Part shown: piece by piece, positions 47,022 through 58,067 of the stretch
Numbering within the stretch: position 1 is the first letter of the stretch
Layout: each line of letters starts with the position of its first letter
Notes under the pieces: generated by a model
Told to the model about the DNA's origin: nothing
The model's database searches: none
The model's input: only the letters and a program-made list of their open reading frames with translations
Assembly (NCBI RefSeq): GCF_015351405.1
Contig: NZ_JADKMY010000001.1
Coordinates: 682,001-746,000, forward strand
Reading direction: 5' to 3'
DNA: 64,000 nucleotides
Source of the DNA: Corynebacterium suicordis DSM 45110
GTDB taxonomy: Bacteria > Actinomycetota > Actinomycetes > Mycobacteriales > Mycobacteriaceae
Position numbers and translations under genes: made by a program

Positions 47022-47037
47022 GGCGTCGAAAAAAAGG
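47022..47037 (-). repeat. Dispersed T-rich TCGACGCC repeat downstream of tRNA-Gln
   Basis: On the minus strand a T-run (TTTTTTT) precedes CGACGCC just after the tRNA-Gln 3' end, which is itself followed by another T-run. Possibly acts with transcription termination, or is coincident. Confidence 0.55.
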
Positions 47038-47048
47038 GCAAAAAAATG

Positions 47049-47120
47049 CTCTCCCACCAGGACTCGAACCTAGAATGACGGTACCAAAAACCGTAGTGTT
47101 GCCGATTACACCATGGGAGA
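47049..47120 (-). tRNA. tRNA-Gln (anticodon UUG)
   Basis: Read on the minus strand: acceptor TCTCCCA (47114-47120) pairs with TGGGAGA (47050-47056), discriminator G. Anticodon stem ACGGT/ACCGT encloses the loop TTTTGGT with anticodon TTG. T arm CTAGG-TTCGAGT-CCTGG. No CCA is encoded. Reads CAA (and by wobble CAG). Confidence 0.95.
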
Positions 47121-47244
47121 ATGCGCGCTTTGACGTGCACGGGTCACAATACAGCAGCCGGGTTGTGCATAAGAAACTGTGACCCCCGAACGGTCTCGGC
47201 AGGGAAGTAGGCGCTGGCGCGGGAAGTGTTGTCTTGGCGCTCGT

Positions 47245-47250
47245 TACACT
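47245..47250 (+). promoter_or_regulatory. -10 box of a leaderless mfd transcript
   Basis: TACACT ends eight bases before the preferred mfd ATG at 47259. GAGG four bases before the start is too close to be a standard ribosome site. Confidence 0.5.
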
Positions 47251-47258
47251 GTGAGGTT

Positions 47259-50200
47259 ATGAGTTCCAACGCATCAACTGCCACCGATTCCGCGCGCACA
47301 ATCAACTCCCAGCCCAGCTTGGCCGGGGTGTTGCGTGCGGCTTCGCGCGATTCGAAACTGCGCGGTGTAGTCACGCATCTGGGGGAGAAGTCTCTGCACA
47401 TGCAGGCTTTGGATGCAGTGTGGCCGTTCGTGGCGGGGACGATGGCGCAGCAGGTGCCCGTGTTGTTGGTGACTGCCTCGGGCAGGCAGGCGCAGGATAT
47501 GGGCGCAGTGCTGAAGCACATGCTGGGGGATGTGGTGGAGGTGTTCCCCGCTTGGGAAACCTTGCCGCATGAAAAGCTTTCGCCAGGTGTGGAAACGGTC
47601 TCGCAGCGCATGCGCGTGCTGCACCGATTGTCCCTGCTGGAGAAGAAAACAGAGAGCACTCAGCCTCCGCTGAAGTTGGTTGTGGCACCCACGCGCGCCT
47701 TGGTACAGCCCATCCAATCTCAACTGGGTGAGGTGGAACCCATCCGTTTGCAGGAGGGCGTGGAGCTGGACTTTGAGCAGCTGCAGCAGCGCCTGGTGTT
47801 GCTGGGTTATTCCCATGTTGATGTGGTGGGCAAGCGCGGGCATTTCGCGGTGCGTGGCGGAATCGTGGATATCTTCCCGGCCACCGAAGAATTGCCCGTG
47901 CGCGTGGAATTCTGGGGCGATGAGATTAGCGAGGTTCGTGCGTTCTCCGTGGGCGACCAGCGCACCATTTCCGGGCAGATTGAGCGTGCGGTGGAGGTTT
48001 ACCCGTGCCGGGAGCTGCTGCTGACGGATGGCGTGGCCAAGAAGGCCGGCAGCCTTTCCGTGGAACGCGCCGGGAACCCGGAGCTGGCGGATCTGTTGGA
48101 CAAGCTGAGTCAGAAAATCGCGGCCCCTGGCATGGAATCGCTCATCCCGGTGCTCCACGAGAGTCCCCTCAAGACCCTCCCAGAGCTCATGCCAGCCAAC
48201 ACCCACACGCTGATCACCGCGCCGGCCACGGTGTATCGCCGCGCGCAGGACCTCATCGAGACCGGTCAGCAGTTCATGGATGCCAGCTGGGATACCGCAG
48301 CGATGGGCGGATCTGCTCCCATGCAGGGCGTGGCCTACCTGGAGATCGATGATGTCCGCACCGCCCAGGGCGAACGCCCGTGGTGGACCATTTCTCCTTT
48401 GGGAATCGCGGATGCAGATGAGGGCTTTTCGGCCGATATGCTGGAGCTTTCCTACCAGGCCGCGCCCGCCCCGCACGGAGATTTGGACGCGATCGGTTCG
48501 TTGATGGCCGAGGTTCGTCGGCGCGTGGAAGCCGGTGGTCGGGTGGCCTTTGCGGCGCCGACGCCAGCAGTGGCCGGAAGAATGCTTCGTCGCATGCAAG
48601 AAGCGGGCATTCACGGCGAGGCGATCGGGGTGAATTTGCAGGGTCAGCACGGGCTGGGTCGGATCAAGGCCTCGAAGTTCAGCACCACGGACGAGCCTCC
48701 GGCCGGAACCGTGAGCATTTACCACGCGCTCGCGCATTCCGGCGTGGATTTCCCGTTCGCCGGGGATGATTCCCAAGAGCCAATGCTCTTCCTCACCGAG
48801 ACGGATCTCACGGGTAACCGCGTGGACACGGCAGCCACCGGTAAGCGGAAACCTGCCAAGAAGCGCAATCGCGTGGATCCGTTGGCGCTGGAACAAGGCG
48901 ATCTGGTGGTGCACGATTCCCACGGCATCGGCAAGTTCATCAAGATGACCGAGCGCACCATTGGACGCGGAGCGGAAGCATCGCGCCGGGAATACCTGGT
49001 GCTGGAATACGCCCCGTCCAAGCGCGGCGGCCCAGGCGATCAGCTCTACGTGCCGATGGATCAGCTGGATATGCTCAGCCGTTACGTGGGCGGGGAAAAG
49101 CCATCTCTTTCCAAGATGGGTGGCGCGGATTGGAAGAACACCAAGCGCAAAGCCCGCGGTGCTGTGCGGGAAATTGCTGCTGAGCTGGTGCAACTCTATG
49201 CCCAGCGACAGGCAGCACCGGGATTTGCTTTCGCCCCGGATAGCCCATGGCAGCGCGAGATGGAAGAAGCTTTCCCCTTCACTGAGACTGAGGATCAGTA
49301 CGCCGCAATCGAAGCGGTGAAGGCAGACATGGAAAGCGCGGTGCCCATGGACCGCGTGATCATTGGCGATGTGGGTTACGGCAAGACCGAAGTGGCAATC
49401 CGCGCTGCGTTCAAGGCCGTGCAATCCGGCAAGCAGGTGGCCGTGTTGGTGCCCACCACGCTATTGGCGCAGCAGCACCTCAATACTTTCCGCGAACGCA
49501 TGCAGGATTTCCCCACCAATATTGCTGAGCTTTCCCGCTTCACCAGCGCCAAGGAATCCAAGCAGACCTTGAAGGGGATGGCCGATGGCACGGTGGACAT
49601 CGTCGTCGGCACCCACCGCCTGTTGCAAACCGGTGTGCAGTGGAAAGACCTCGGACTGATTGTGGTGGATGAGGAACAGCGCTTTGGCGTCGAACACAAA
49701 GAACACATCAAGGCACTGCGCACGCACGTGGATGTGCTGACCATGAGTGCTACGCCGATCCCTCGTACCTTGGAAATGTCCATGGCCGGGATCCGCGAGA
49801 TGTCTACGATCCTCACCCCGCCGGAGGATCGTCATCCAGTGTTGACTTACGTGGGGCCGCAGGAGGAAAAGCACGTGGCGGCTGCGATCCGCCGAGAGCT
49901 TTTGCGCGATGGCCAGGTGTTCTACGTGCATAACCGGGTGCGGGATATCGAGAAGACCGCGATGGAAATCCGTGCCTCAGTGCCGGAAGCGCGCGTGGTG
50001 GTGGCGCACGGACAGATGTCGGAAGAGCAGCTGGAAACCACCGTGCGCGGATTCTGGAATCGGGAATTCGACGTGCTGGTGTGTACCACCATCGTGGAAA
50101 CTGGCCTGGATATCTCCAATGCCAACACGCTGATCGTGGAAAACGCGCACCACATGGGTCTTTCCCAGCTGCATCAGCTGCGCGGGCGAGTAGGGCGCTC

Positions 50201-50990
50201 CCGCGATCGCGGTTATGCCTACTTCCTCTACCCACGCGGAGAGGTGCTGACTGAGACTTCTTATGACCGCCTGACAACCATTGCCGCGAACAACGATCTG
50301 GGTGCCGGCATGGCAGTGGCCATGAAGGACTTGGAAATGCGCGGTGCGGGCAACGTGCTGGGTGGCGAACAATCCGGTCACATCGCGGGCGTGGGCTTTG
50401 ACCTCTACGTCCGTCTGGTGGGCGAGGCAGTGGAAGCTTTCCGCGCGATGGCGGACGGCCAGCCGGTGAGCGGACGCGAGGAAGAAAAGAAGGAGATCCG
50501 CGTGGATCTCCCGTTGGATGCGCACATCCCTCCCGAGTATGTGGCCAGCGAGCGCCTGCGCCTGGAGGCTTATCGCAAGTTCGCGGAAGTGCACACAGAA
50601 GAAGATATTCAGCGCGTGCTGGAGGAGCTGCAGGATCGCTATGGCGAGCCACCTGTAGAAGTCACCCGCCTGGCCGTGGTTTCCCGATTGCGCATGCTGT
50701 GCCGCGATCTGAACGTGGGAGAAGTGGTGCAGGTGGGCACGCGGATCAGCTTTAGCCCCATTGATCTGCCAGATTCTGGCCAGGTCCGGCTCAAGCGGCT
50801 CTACCCATCCGCGAATTACCGTGCGACCACCAAGGTGGTGCTCATTCCTTCGCCCAAGGAGGGGGCAGGAATGCGTGCGGTACCGCTGCGCGATGCAGAC
50901 TTAGTGCAGTGGTGTGCAAACGTATTGACCCAACTTGCGGGATTGCCAGAGAGGGATATGAGGGGCGAACCTGCAGTGGTCAAGGGTTGA
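47259..50990 (+). CDS. mfd: Transcription-repair coupling factor Mfd
   Basis: 1243 residues from the ATG (a TTG at 47226 would add eleven). UvrB-homology modules fill the first 450 residues, the RNA-polymerase-interacting domain begins at [20 protein letters not shown], and the RecG-like motor shows [15 protein letters not shown] (Walker A), [15 protein letters not shown] (DEEQ box), [11 protein letters not shown] and QLRGRVGRS. The C-terminal TRCF domain follows. It removes stalled RNA polymerase and recruits UvrA. mazG begins 19 bases downstream with its own promoter. Confidence 0.97.
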   Translation: MSSNASTATDSARTINSQPSLAGVLRAASRDSKLRGVVTHLGEKSLHMQALDAVWPFVAGTMAQQVPVLLVTASGRQAQDMGAVLKHMLGDVVEVFPAWETLPHEKLSPGVETVSQRMRVLHRLSLLEKKTESTQPPLKLVVAPTRALVQPIQSQLGEVEPIRLQEGVELDFEQLQQRLVLLGYSHVDVVGKRGHFAVRGGIVDIFPATEELPVRVEFWGDEISEVRAFSVGDQRTISGQIERAVEVYPCRELLLTDGVAKKAGSLSVERAGNPELADLLDKLSQKIAAPGMESLIPVLHESPLKTLPELMPANTHTLITAPATVYRRAQDLIETGQQFMDASWDTAAMGGSAPMQGVAYLEIDDVRTAQGERPWWTISPLGIADADEGFSADMLELSYQAAPAPHGDLDAIGSLMAEVRRRVEAGGRVAFAAPTPAVAGRMLRRMQEAGIHGEAIGVNLQGQHGLGRIKASKFSTTDEPPAGTVSIYHALAHSGVDFPFAGDDSQEPMLFLTETDLTGNRVDTAATGKRKPAKKRNRVDPLALEQGDLVVHDSHGIGKFIKMTERTIGRGAEASRREYLVLEYAPSKRGGPGDQLYVPMDQLDMLSRYVGGEKPSLSKMGGADWKNTKRKARGAVREIAAELVQLYAQRQAAPGFAFAPDSPWQREMEEAFPFTETEDQYAAIEAVKADMESAVPMDRVIIGDVGYGKTEVAIRAAFKAVQSGKQVAVLVPTTLLAQQHLNTFRERMQDFPTNIAELSRFTSAKESKQTLKGMADGTVDIVVGTHRLLQTGVQWKDLGLIVVDEEQRFGVEHKEHIKALRTHVDVLTMSATPIPRTLEMSMAGIREMSTILTPPEDRHPVLTYVGPQEEKHVAAAIRRELLRDGQVFYVHNRVRDIEKTAMEIRASVPEARVVVAHGQMSEEQLETTVRGFWNREFDVLVCTTIVETGLDISNANTLIVENAHHMGLSQLHQLRGRVGRSRDRGYAYFLYPRGEVLTETSYDRLTTIAANNDLGAGMAVAMKDLEMRGAGNVLGGEQSGHIAGVGFDLYVRLVGEAVEAFRAMADGQPVSGREEEKKEIRVDLPLDAHIPPEYVASERLRLEAYRKFAEVHTEEDIQRVLEELQDRYGEPPVEVTRLAVVSRLRMLCRDLNVGEVVQVGTRISFSPIDLPDSGQVRLKRLYPSANYRATTKVVLIPSPKEGAGMRAVPLRDADLVQWCANVLTQLAGLPERDMRGEPAVVKG

Positions 50991-50995
50991 GCGGG

Positions 50996-51001
50996 TAGAA
51001 T
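50996..51001 (+). promoter_or_regulatory. -10 box of a leaderless mazG transcript
   Basis: TAGAAT lies between the mfd stop and the mazG ATG, ending eight bases before that start. Confidence 0.5.
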
Positions 51002-51009
51002 GTAGTTTC

Positions 51010-52275
51010 ATGTCTGTGGTTTTGCTCGATCCCCGTTTCCCCGCGATGATCCCCGTGGAGGCCGTCACCCTGCTTTCCGGTGATGTCTCTTACACGGAGG
51101 AAGTCCCCGTGCGCATCCGGTGGGTCATCGCTGACCTCGGTGGACACACGGTGGATACGTCCGATGTGCTGGTGACAACGGATCTGCAAAACCCCGAGGT
51201 GCAAACCCAGTTGCAGGGTGGGGATGACCTCATCAGCGCTCCATCGTTGCTGGTGGAGATGGAACCGCAGCGTCAGCTGGAGAGCAGCGAAGCGCCCCGG
51301 CAATCCGGAATGCCCAGCGAAAGCGCCATCAAGGGAGATTTCTCCAACCCGCAGAAGGTAGAGATCTCCGGCGGGCAGATTGTGGACGGGGAGATTGTCG
51401 GTACCGACGAGCACACCGTTGCCGTGGCAGGCCTGCGCCGCACCACGCGCACCGAGGTTCCTGCGTCCGTGATGGACGAAATCGAAGATGCCGTGGCACT
51501 CATGGCGCGCGCTTTGCGCCAAGGCGAGTGGGAGCAGGAGATGACTCATCAGAGCCTCCTGCCTTACCTGCGCCAGGAAACCGAAGAGTTGGCAGAAGTT
51601 GTCAGCGCGATGGAGAAGCTCGCGGATTCCGATACTCCGAAGTGGATGGAGCAGGAGCTTTGCAAGGAGCTGGCAGACGTGTTGCTGCAGGTTCTCTTCC
51701 ACGCGGAGATCGCCAACCGCCGCGGCTCTTTCGATATCGGGCACGTGGCTGGGGCCTTTGTGGTCAAACTGCAGTCCCGCGCGCCTTACCTTTTTGAATC
51801 GGTGGAGCGCGTGGTGCCGAAGAACGAGCAGGATCGCCTGTGGGCTGAAGGTAAGGAGCGCGAGCGCGCCGAGCGGAAGAAGACGCTGGGTGAGGACTAC
51901 GCAAAGCTCGTCGCGATGAAAGACAACGCAGGCCAGGCTGCCGAAGAGCCACAGCGTGCTGCGTCTACTGCTTCTCAGCCCGCGCAAACTGCTGCAGTCA
52001 CCGACCCAGCTCCGACTCAGGCGCCAAGCTCAGTCCCAGCTGCAACCTCGAACCCCGCTCCAGCCCAGCAGACCAGCACCTCCGGCTTGCATGAAGCTGA
52101 GCTGGTCATCGCGGAGGCCCGGGAGCTCGGGCTCAAGGACAGCGAGATTCCCATGGATATCCGCTACCCCATGGTCGGCCTAGAGATGGACAAGCCCGGT
52201 GAGGCGGATCGTCGCCTCCGCGATGCAGTCACCGCGTTCCGCACGAAGATCCGCCAGCAGCAGCCACAGAAGTAG
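51010..52275 (+). CDS. mazG: Nucleoside triphosphate pyrophosphohydrolase MazG, extended form
   Basis: 421 residues; E. coli MazG has about 260 and the mycobacterial form about 325. The N-terminal 150 residues start MSVVLLDPRFPAMIPVEAV, as in Rv1021. The MazG domain (about 155-265) has LRQETEELAEVVSAM and CKELADVLLQVLFHAEIA, i.e. the EExxE and ExxD metal sites. After KTLGEDYAKLV an Ala/Pro/Gln linker of about 60 residues leads to a second globular piece (HEAELVIAEARELGLKD) of unknown function. It removes aberrant dNTPs. Confidence 0.92.
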   Translation: MSVVLLDPRFPAMIPVEAVTLLSGDVSYTEEVPVRIRWVIADLGGHTVDTSDVLVTTDLQNPEVQTQLQGGDDLISAPSLLVEMEPQRQLESSEAPRQSGMPSESAIKGDFSNPQKVEISGGQIVDGEIVGTDEHTVAVAGLRRTTRTEVPASVMDEIEDAVALMARALRQGEWEQEMTHQSLLPYLRQETEELAEVVSAMEKLADSDTPKWMEQELCKELADVLLQVLFHAEIANRRGSFDIGHVAGAFVVKLQSRAPYLFESVERVVPKNEQDRLWAEGKERERAERKKTLGEDYAKLVAMKDNAGQAAEEPQRAASTASQPAQTAAVTDPAPTQAPSSVPAATSNPAPAQQTSTSGLHEAELVIAEARELGLKDSEIPMDIRYPMVGLEMDKPGEADRRLRDAVTAFRTKIRQQQPQK

Positions 52276-52279
52276 CAGC

Positions 52280-53146
52280 TCACGCCCGCGAACCCTCGGC
52301 ACGCCGCATCAACACCCGGGTAACTAGTCCTTCGCGCGCCCCGAAAAGGTAAGCGCACGCAAAGATGCTGGATTGCACCGTCACGATGGTGCCACCGCTG
52401 GAAATATCCAGGTAGTAGCTCAGCAAAATCCCGCCCACCCCGCTGATCCACGCCACCACGGGGGCAATCAGCAGCATCCGCTGAATCCGGGTGGTGAGCA
52501 GATATGCAGTCGCACCCGGGGTGATCAGCAGCGAGACCACCAGGATCACACCCACCGCCTGCACCCCGGCCACCACCACCAGGGCCATGGCCACCAGCAA
52601 TGCGCTGCGAATCACGTGCACGGGAAAGCCCAGCGTGCGGGTATGAATCGGATCGAACGCCCACAAGGTGAACGCCCGCCCGAAAATCGCCACCAGCACC
52701 ACCGCAGCCGCGCCGCAGATCAGCACCTGCAGCAGCGCGGAATGCGAGACCCCCAGCAAGTTTCCGAACAGCAGCTCCTGCACGTGCCCCGAGGCCGGAG
52801 TCAGCGACACCATCACCAAACCCACGGCGAACAACGTAGTGAACACGATTCCAATGCTCGTGTCCTCCTTCAGCGTCGAGCCGGAACCCACCGCGTGCAC
52901 CAACCCCACGGCAAGCAGAGCCGCAACTAAGGCACCCACTGCGAAGGGCAGACCCAGGATGAATGCCAGAACTACACCGGGAAGCACGGCGTGGGACACG
53001 GCGTCGCCCAACAAAGACCATCCCACCAAGACCAACCAGCAACTCAGCAGACCTGCAGAAATTGCCACCACGGACACCACCAGCAGGGCTTGCTGGATAA
53101 ACGAATAATGAAAGGGCTCCAAAGCCCAGCCGAGAATGCCACTCAT
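52280..53146 (-). CDS. mntC: Manganese/zinc ABC transporter permease
   Basis: 288 residues with eight or nine membrane helices of the ABC-3 family: LGDAVSHAVLPGVVLAFILG is the conserved coupling/pore region and LLITPGATAYLLT a second marker. It forms the membrane channel of the importer. The start overlaps the end of the ATPase gene by four bases. It converges on mazG with four bases between stop codons. I use mntC only by analogy; metal type is inferred from the binding protein and MntR. Confidence 0.88.
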   Translation of the reverse strand: MSGILGWALEPFHYSFIQQALLVVSVVAISAGLLSCWLVLVGWSLLGDAVSHAVLPGVVLAFILGLPFAVGALVAALLAVGLVHAVGSGSTLKEDTSIGIVFTTLFAVGLVMVSLTPASGHVQELLFGNLLGVSHSALLQVLICGAAAVVLVAIFGRAFTLWAFDPIHTRTLGFPVHVIRSALLVAMALVVVAGVQAVGVILVVSLLITPGATAYLLTTRIQRMLLIAPVVAWISGVGGILLSYYLDISSGGTIVTVQSSIFACAYLFGAREGLVTRVLMRRAEGSRA

Positions 53147-53880
53147 CGCGCACCTGCCTCCAATCCGCCGCCAAAGGCCGCGCGTAGATTCTCCGGGCGC
53201 AGCACCTCGTCCACTGAACCCTCGGCGATCACGCGACGACCGAGCAGCGTCACATCATCGGTCAATTCCCCCAACCGGTCCAGGTCATGCGTGCTCACCA
53301 ACAGGGCGGTCCCGTGCGCGGCGAGATCGCGCAGCAGTGCGGTGATCTGTGTCTGATTCTTCGTATCGACGCCAGCAAACGGCTCATCCAGCAACATCAC
53401 CCGTGCCTGCTGGGCCAACCCCCGGGCGATGAAAGCGCGCTTCTTCTGACCTCCGGAGAGCTGCCCGATCTGGCGGTGTTGAAATTCCGTGAGTTCGGTG
53501 CGCTCCAAGGCAGTGGAGACGATGCGCTTGTCTGAGCTATCCAAGCGGCGAAAGAATTGCCCGTGCTTGCTAGCCCTGCGCCCGCTGGATACGACGTCAC
53601 GCACGTTGAGCGGGAAGTTCCAGTCAACCGCCTCGGATTGGGGAACATAGGCGATCGCCCCAGGTTCCGAATGCGCGGAGCGGATGGTTCCAGAGCTGGG
53701 TTTTTCCAGGCCCATCAGCGCTTTGAAGAGCGTGGATTTACCGGAACCGTTGGTGCCGATCAGGGCGCGGATCCGGCCGTGGGTGAGCGTGATGCTCACG
53801 TTGTCCAGCGCGTGGACGTGGCCGTAGTTCACGCTGAGGGATACGGCGGCCATGGCTTCAGTTGGTGATTGTTTGCTCAT
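53143..53880 (-). CDS. mntB: Manganese/zinc ABC transporter ATPase
   Basis: 245 residues: IGTNGSGKSTLFKALMG (Walker A), AYVPQSEAVDWNFPLNVRDV (Q loop and the typical DWxFP of metal importers), LSGGQKKRAFIARGL (signature) and VMLLDEPFAGVD (Walker B). It powers uptake with the permease and the lipoprotein. Four-base overlaps at both ends mark a translationally coupled operon of binding protein, ATPase and permease. Confidence 0.92.
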   Translation of the reverse strand: MSKQSPTEAMAAVSLSVNYGHVHALDNVSITLTHGRIRALIGTNGSGKSTLFKALMGLEKPSSGTIRSAHSEPGAIAYVPQSEAVDWNFPLNVRDVVSSGRRASKHGQFFRRLDSSDKRIVSTALERTELTEFQHRQIGQLSGGQKKRAFIARGLAQQARVMLLDEPFAGVDTKNQTQITALLRDLAAHGTALLVSTHDLDRLGELTDDVTLLGRRVIAEGSVDEVLRPENLRAAFGGGLEAGAR

Positions 53881-54767
53881 TGGCTCAACCCCGAGACGAT
53901 AGTTTTCACGTCATAGGAGATCAGATCCAGGTAGGTAGGCACGGGCCCATCAGCGGGGGAAAGGGAGTCCACGAAGAGCGTGCCGCCATTCTTCGCCCCG
54001 GTTTCTTGTCTGAGCTGTTCGTGCGGTCCTTTACCCACGGTGGACTCGCAGAACACCGCGGGTACCTGGTTTTCGCGCACGAAGCTGGCTGCCTTGCTGA
54101 TTTCCCCGGAGGTGATTTCACCGTTGGAGTTCACGGGCCAGATGTAACCCTCTTTCATGTGGGCTTCGCGGGCGAGGTAGGAAAACGCGCCCTCGCAGGA
54201 AACCAGCGTGCGCCTGTTTTCCGGCAGAGATCGCAGACCCTCGGTGAGCTCGCGATCCACCCCATCCAGCTCCGCCTTGTACGCATCCCCATTGCTGCGG
54301 AAGGTGCCAGCGGCATCCGGGACCAGCTCGCTCAGAGCAGAGACGATGTTGTCCACGTAAATTTTCGCCAGAGCTGGGCTCATCCACGCGTGCGGGTTGG
54401 GGGTTTCAGAATGCTCGATGTTGATGGGTTCAATGCCCTCGGTCACCGTGACGCGCTTGGCAGTCGAGTGCGTGAGGAGCTTGTCTATCCAATGCTCCAG
54501 ATTCAGACCGTTGGCCAGGATCATATCCGCATCAGAGGCCGCGGCGATGTCTGAGGGAGTGGGCTCGTACCCGTGGATCTCCGCACCGGGATCGGTGATG
54601 CTGCGCACCTCTACCGCATCTCCAGCGATGTTCTTCGCGATGTCTTCGATGATGGTGAACGTGCTCAGCACCATCGGCTTATCTCCCGCTGATACTTCAT
54701 TAGCGCAGGCAGCGAGCCCAAACAGTAGCGCGGCAGAGGCGAGAACCGCCGCAAGTTTTCTTTCCAT
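53877..54767 (-). CDS. mntA: Manganese-type metal-binding lipoprotein of an ABC importer
   Basis: 296 residues from ATG 54767, supported by GAGAAGGA. Signal peptide with lipobox LAAC at about residue 21. Metal ligands visible: His in AEIHGYEPTPSD, His in NPHAWMSP, Glu in SCEGAFSYLAREA and Asp in ISYDVK. The third ligand is Glu, as in Mn-binding proteins of this family, where Zn-binding ZnuA has His. No His-rich loop is present. With the divergent MntR this points to manganese. Confidence 0.9.
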   Translation of the reverse strand: MERKLAAVLASAALLFGLAACANEVSAGDKPMVLSTFTIIEDIAKNIAGDAVEVRSITDPGAEIHGYEPTPSDIAAASDADMILANGLNLEHWIDKLLTHSTAKRVTVTEGIEPINIEHSETPNPHAWMSPALAKIYVDNIVSALSELVPDAAGTFRSNGDAYKAELDGVDRELTEGLRSLPENRRTLVSCEGAFSYLAREAHMKEGYIWPVNSNGEITSGEISKAASFVRENQVPAVFCESTVGKGPHEQLRQETGAKNGGTLFVDSLSPADGPVPTYLDLISYDVKTIVSGLSQ

Positions 54768-54788
54768 AGTCCTTCTCCAATGGCTAGA

Positions 54789-54804
54789 GTTCAATACGTT
54801 GAAC
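54789..54804. promoter_or_regulatory. Candidate MntR operator in front of the mnt operon
   Basis: GTTCAA-TACG-TTGAAC, perfect six-base arms around four bases, 22 bases before the mntA start in the 166-base divergent region. Confidence 0.65.
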
Positions 54805-54920
54805 ACTAAAGATCAGAACCAAGATAAATGTCAACACAGCATCCTTCGTGTTGCCCCTCATCGGAGTGAAGAAGAAACTCCGCACTCATGGCAATCATCT
54901 GCGTGACGTGCGAACTCCCG

Positions 54921-54926
54921 TACACT
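54921..54926 (+). promoter_or_regulatory. -10 box of a leaderless mntR transcript
   Basis: TACACT ends seven bases before the mntR ATG, without a ribosome-binding site. Confidence 0.55.
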
Positions 54927-54933
54927 TGCCCGC

Positions 54934-55626
54934 ATGCATGTGACAGATTTGCCGGATAAGTCGCAGGACTATCTCAAGGCCATCTTCGATCTCCAGGAGT
55001 GGGGAGAGGCCGCCATCAGCCTGGGCCGCATCGCCGCTCGCCTCGGCCAGCGCAACTCCACCACCTCCGAGGCCATCAAGCGCCTGGCGGCAAAAGGCCT
55101 GGTGGATCACTCTCCGTATGCAGCCATTCGCCTCACCGAGCCCGGCCGCGAACTCGCCCTCCAGATGGTTCGCCGGCACCGGCTCATCGAGACCTACCTC
55201 TTCCAGGACCTCGGTTACCAGCTGGATGAGCTGCATGAAGAAGCCGAAATCCTCGAGCATGCCGTCTCGGACAAGTTCATCGAGCGCATCGCCGCCCGCC
55301 TGGGTCATCCCACCCGCGACCCGCACGGCGACCCGATCCCCGATGCCTCCGGGGAGTTCCACGTTCCCCAGGTTTTTTCTTTGGTCGACGCCACCCCTGG
55401 CCAAAACTTCACTATCGATCGGATCAGTGATCGCGACCCCGAGTTGTTGCGCTATCTGCAGTCCAAGGGAGCGATGCCAGAAGCCACCGTGGAGGTTCTG
55501 GAACGCCCATACCCAGATCTCGCCGAGCTCCGCATTCTCCATTCTTCCGGGGAAGGCACGCTGGTACAGCTGCCACTGACCTCCCTTGATTCTGTGTTGT
55601 GCAGGGAGGCATCCAATGAGCAATAA
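54934..55626 (+). CDS. mntR: Manganese-responsive DtxR-family regulator MntR
   Basis: 230 residues: winged helix (ISLGRIAARLGQRNSTTSEA), dimer/metal domain (RRHRLIETYLFQDLGY), and an SH3-like C-terminal domain. By alignment with DtxR, the primary-site Met10 is Asp12 (SQDYL) and Cys102 is Glu105 (EEAEILEH), followed by Glu108 and His109. Asp and Glu at these places are the marks of Mn-sensing MntR rather than iron-sensing DtxR. Divergent from the mnt operon, which it should repress with Mn. A TCGACGCC repeat is inside at 55385. Confidence 0.93.
   Translation: MHVTDLPDKSQDYLKAIFDLQEWGEAAISLGRIAARLGQRNSTTSEAIKRLAAKGLVDHSPYAAIRLTEPGRELALQMVRRHRLIETYLFQDLGYQLDELHEEAEILEHAVSDKFIERIAARLGHPTRDPHGDPIPDASGEFHVPQVFSLVDATPGQNFTIDRISDRDPELLRYLQSKGAMPEATVEVLERPYPDLAELRILHSSGEGTLVQLPLTSLDSVLCREASNEQ
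55371..55392 (+). repeat. Dispersed T-rich TCGACGCC repeat, coding copy in mntR
   Basis: GGTTTTTTCTTTGG directly followed by TCGACGCC, coding for FSLVDA in MntR. Confidence 0.6.
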
Positions 55627-56551
55627 AAATCCAGGCAATAGAAATCCAGCTGGTCGAAATCAGAGCGGCAAAAGCACCAGCCATCGCAAGCCCAGCACCC
55701 GGCACCCCGCACCGCAGCGTAAGGTCTCACCGCTACCACCGCCGCAGCGCTCACCCCGACCGAACAAGGGGTTGCTGGGAGGCTGCGGAATCATCGTGGT
55801 GATTGCCGCGCTGCTCACGATCATCGCGCTGGTCGGTTTCCTGGTTTCCGGGTGGGCAAATCGCCCCGCCCCAGAGCAGGAACGCGTGCCTATCCCGGCT
55901 GATGTTCCGCCGGCGGCAGCCCAGCCCGCCCCAGATATCAACATCCACGGGGATGGCCGCACTGCGCTGCTGCTCATGGATTGGGCTCGCCCCATTTCCG
56001 GGGCCACCGGGATTCCCCTGCAGGCAGTCATGGCCTATGGAAACGCAGAGGTAATCGCCCGCCAATCCCGCCCGGAATGCGGGATGACGTGGAACACCTT
56101 GGCTGGTCTGGGTTATGTGGAAACCATGCACGGCACTTATGACGGCAAGAAGCACGGCGCAGCTTCGCTCAATGACGAGGGATTTGTGGATCCGGAGATC
56201 TTCGGCCCGCAGCTCAATGGCGGCCAGTTCGCCGTGGTGAAGGACACGGACAAGGGAGAGATGGACGGCGATCCAGACTTCGACCGCGCCATGGGACCCC
56301 TGCAGTTCATCCCGGAATCCTGGGGTCGCTACGGGGTGGACGCCAACGGTGATGGCGAGAACTCCCCGCAGAACATTGACGATGCAGCCGCCTCCGCGGT
56401 GCGTCTGCTCTGTGATCACGAGCGTGATCTCAAGACTCCCGAAGGCTGGACCCAGGCCATCAGCTCGTACAACATGAGCCAGGAATACGTACTCAACGTG
56501 CGCGATGCGGCCGCGCATTACGCGCTGAATCAGCCCCCGGAGGGATACTAG
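55616..56551 (+). CDS. Membrane-anchored lytic transglycosylase (LpqU-like)
   Basis: 311 residues from ATG 55616, with GGGAGG upstream and an 11-base overlap with mntR. A basic Ser/Pro/Arg-rich cytoplasmic start is followed by one membrane helix (CGIIVVIAALLTIIALVGFL) and an external domain. LGYVETMHGTYDG holds the likely catalytic Glu and AMGPLQFIPESWGRYG, then DANGDG and NIDDAAASAVRLLC, match the MltB-type family. It cleaves peptidoglycan. Rv1022 (LpqU) holds the same place between mazG and eno in M. tuberculosis. Confidence 0.87.
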   Translation: MSNKNPGNRNPAGRNQSGKSTSHRKPSTRHPAPQRKVSPLPPPQRSPRPNKGLLGGCGIIVVIAALLTIIALVGFLVSGWANRPAPEQERVPIPADVPPAAAQPAPDINIHGDGRTALLLMDWARPISGATGIPLQAVMAYGNAEVIARQSRPECGMTWNTLAGLGYVETMHGTYDGKKHGAASLNDEGFVDPEIFGPQLNGGQFAVVKDTDKGEMDGDPDFDRAMGPLQFIPESWGRYGVDANGDGENSPQNIDDAAASAVRLLCDHERDLKTPEGWTQAISSYNMSQEYVLNVRDAAAHYALNQPPEGY

Positions 56552-56579
56552 AAATTCGGGGGAGAAGCGGGGCAGGGGT

Positions 56580-56599
56580 GGCGTCGAAAAAGAAAAAGA
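56580..56599 (-). repeat. Dispersed T-rich TCGACGCC repeat between the transglycosylase gene and eno
   Basis: On the minus strand TCTTTTTCTTTTTCGACGCC, directly preceded by a CCCCG-ATG-CGGGG hairpin (plus 56600-56612). Hairpin plus T-run looks like a minus-strand terminator, yet no minus-strand gene lies upstream. Confidence 0.55.
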
Positions 56600-56672
56600 C
56601 CCCGCATCGGGGGCGAAGTCGCGGGAACAGGCCACAAGAAATGGAACAATAGGGGGCATTGTCCCAGTTTGA

Positions 56673-57980
<1,308 letters not shown>

Positions 57981-58067
57981 CAGCTTTCTGGGCCCCGCTG
58001 AGTTGTGTTGAACGCAGCGGGTCAAAGCGCTGTGGCCGGAGCGCGGGCGAGTATGGTTTGAGGGAGT

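Noticed and set aside
47274..49424. 716-codon minus-strand ORF opposite mfd
   Set aside because: Shadow of the mfd reading frame; composition is His/Arg/Gln-rich with no recognisable motif.
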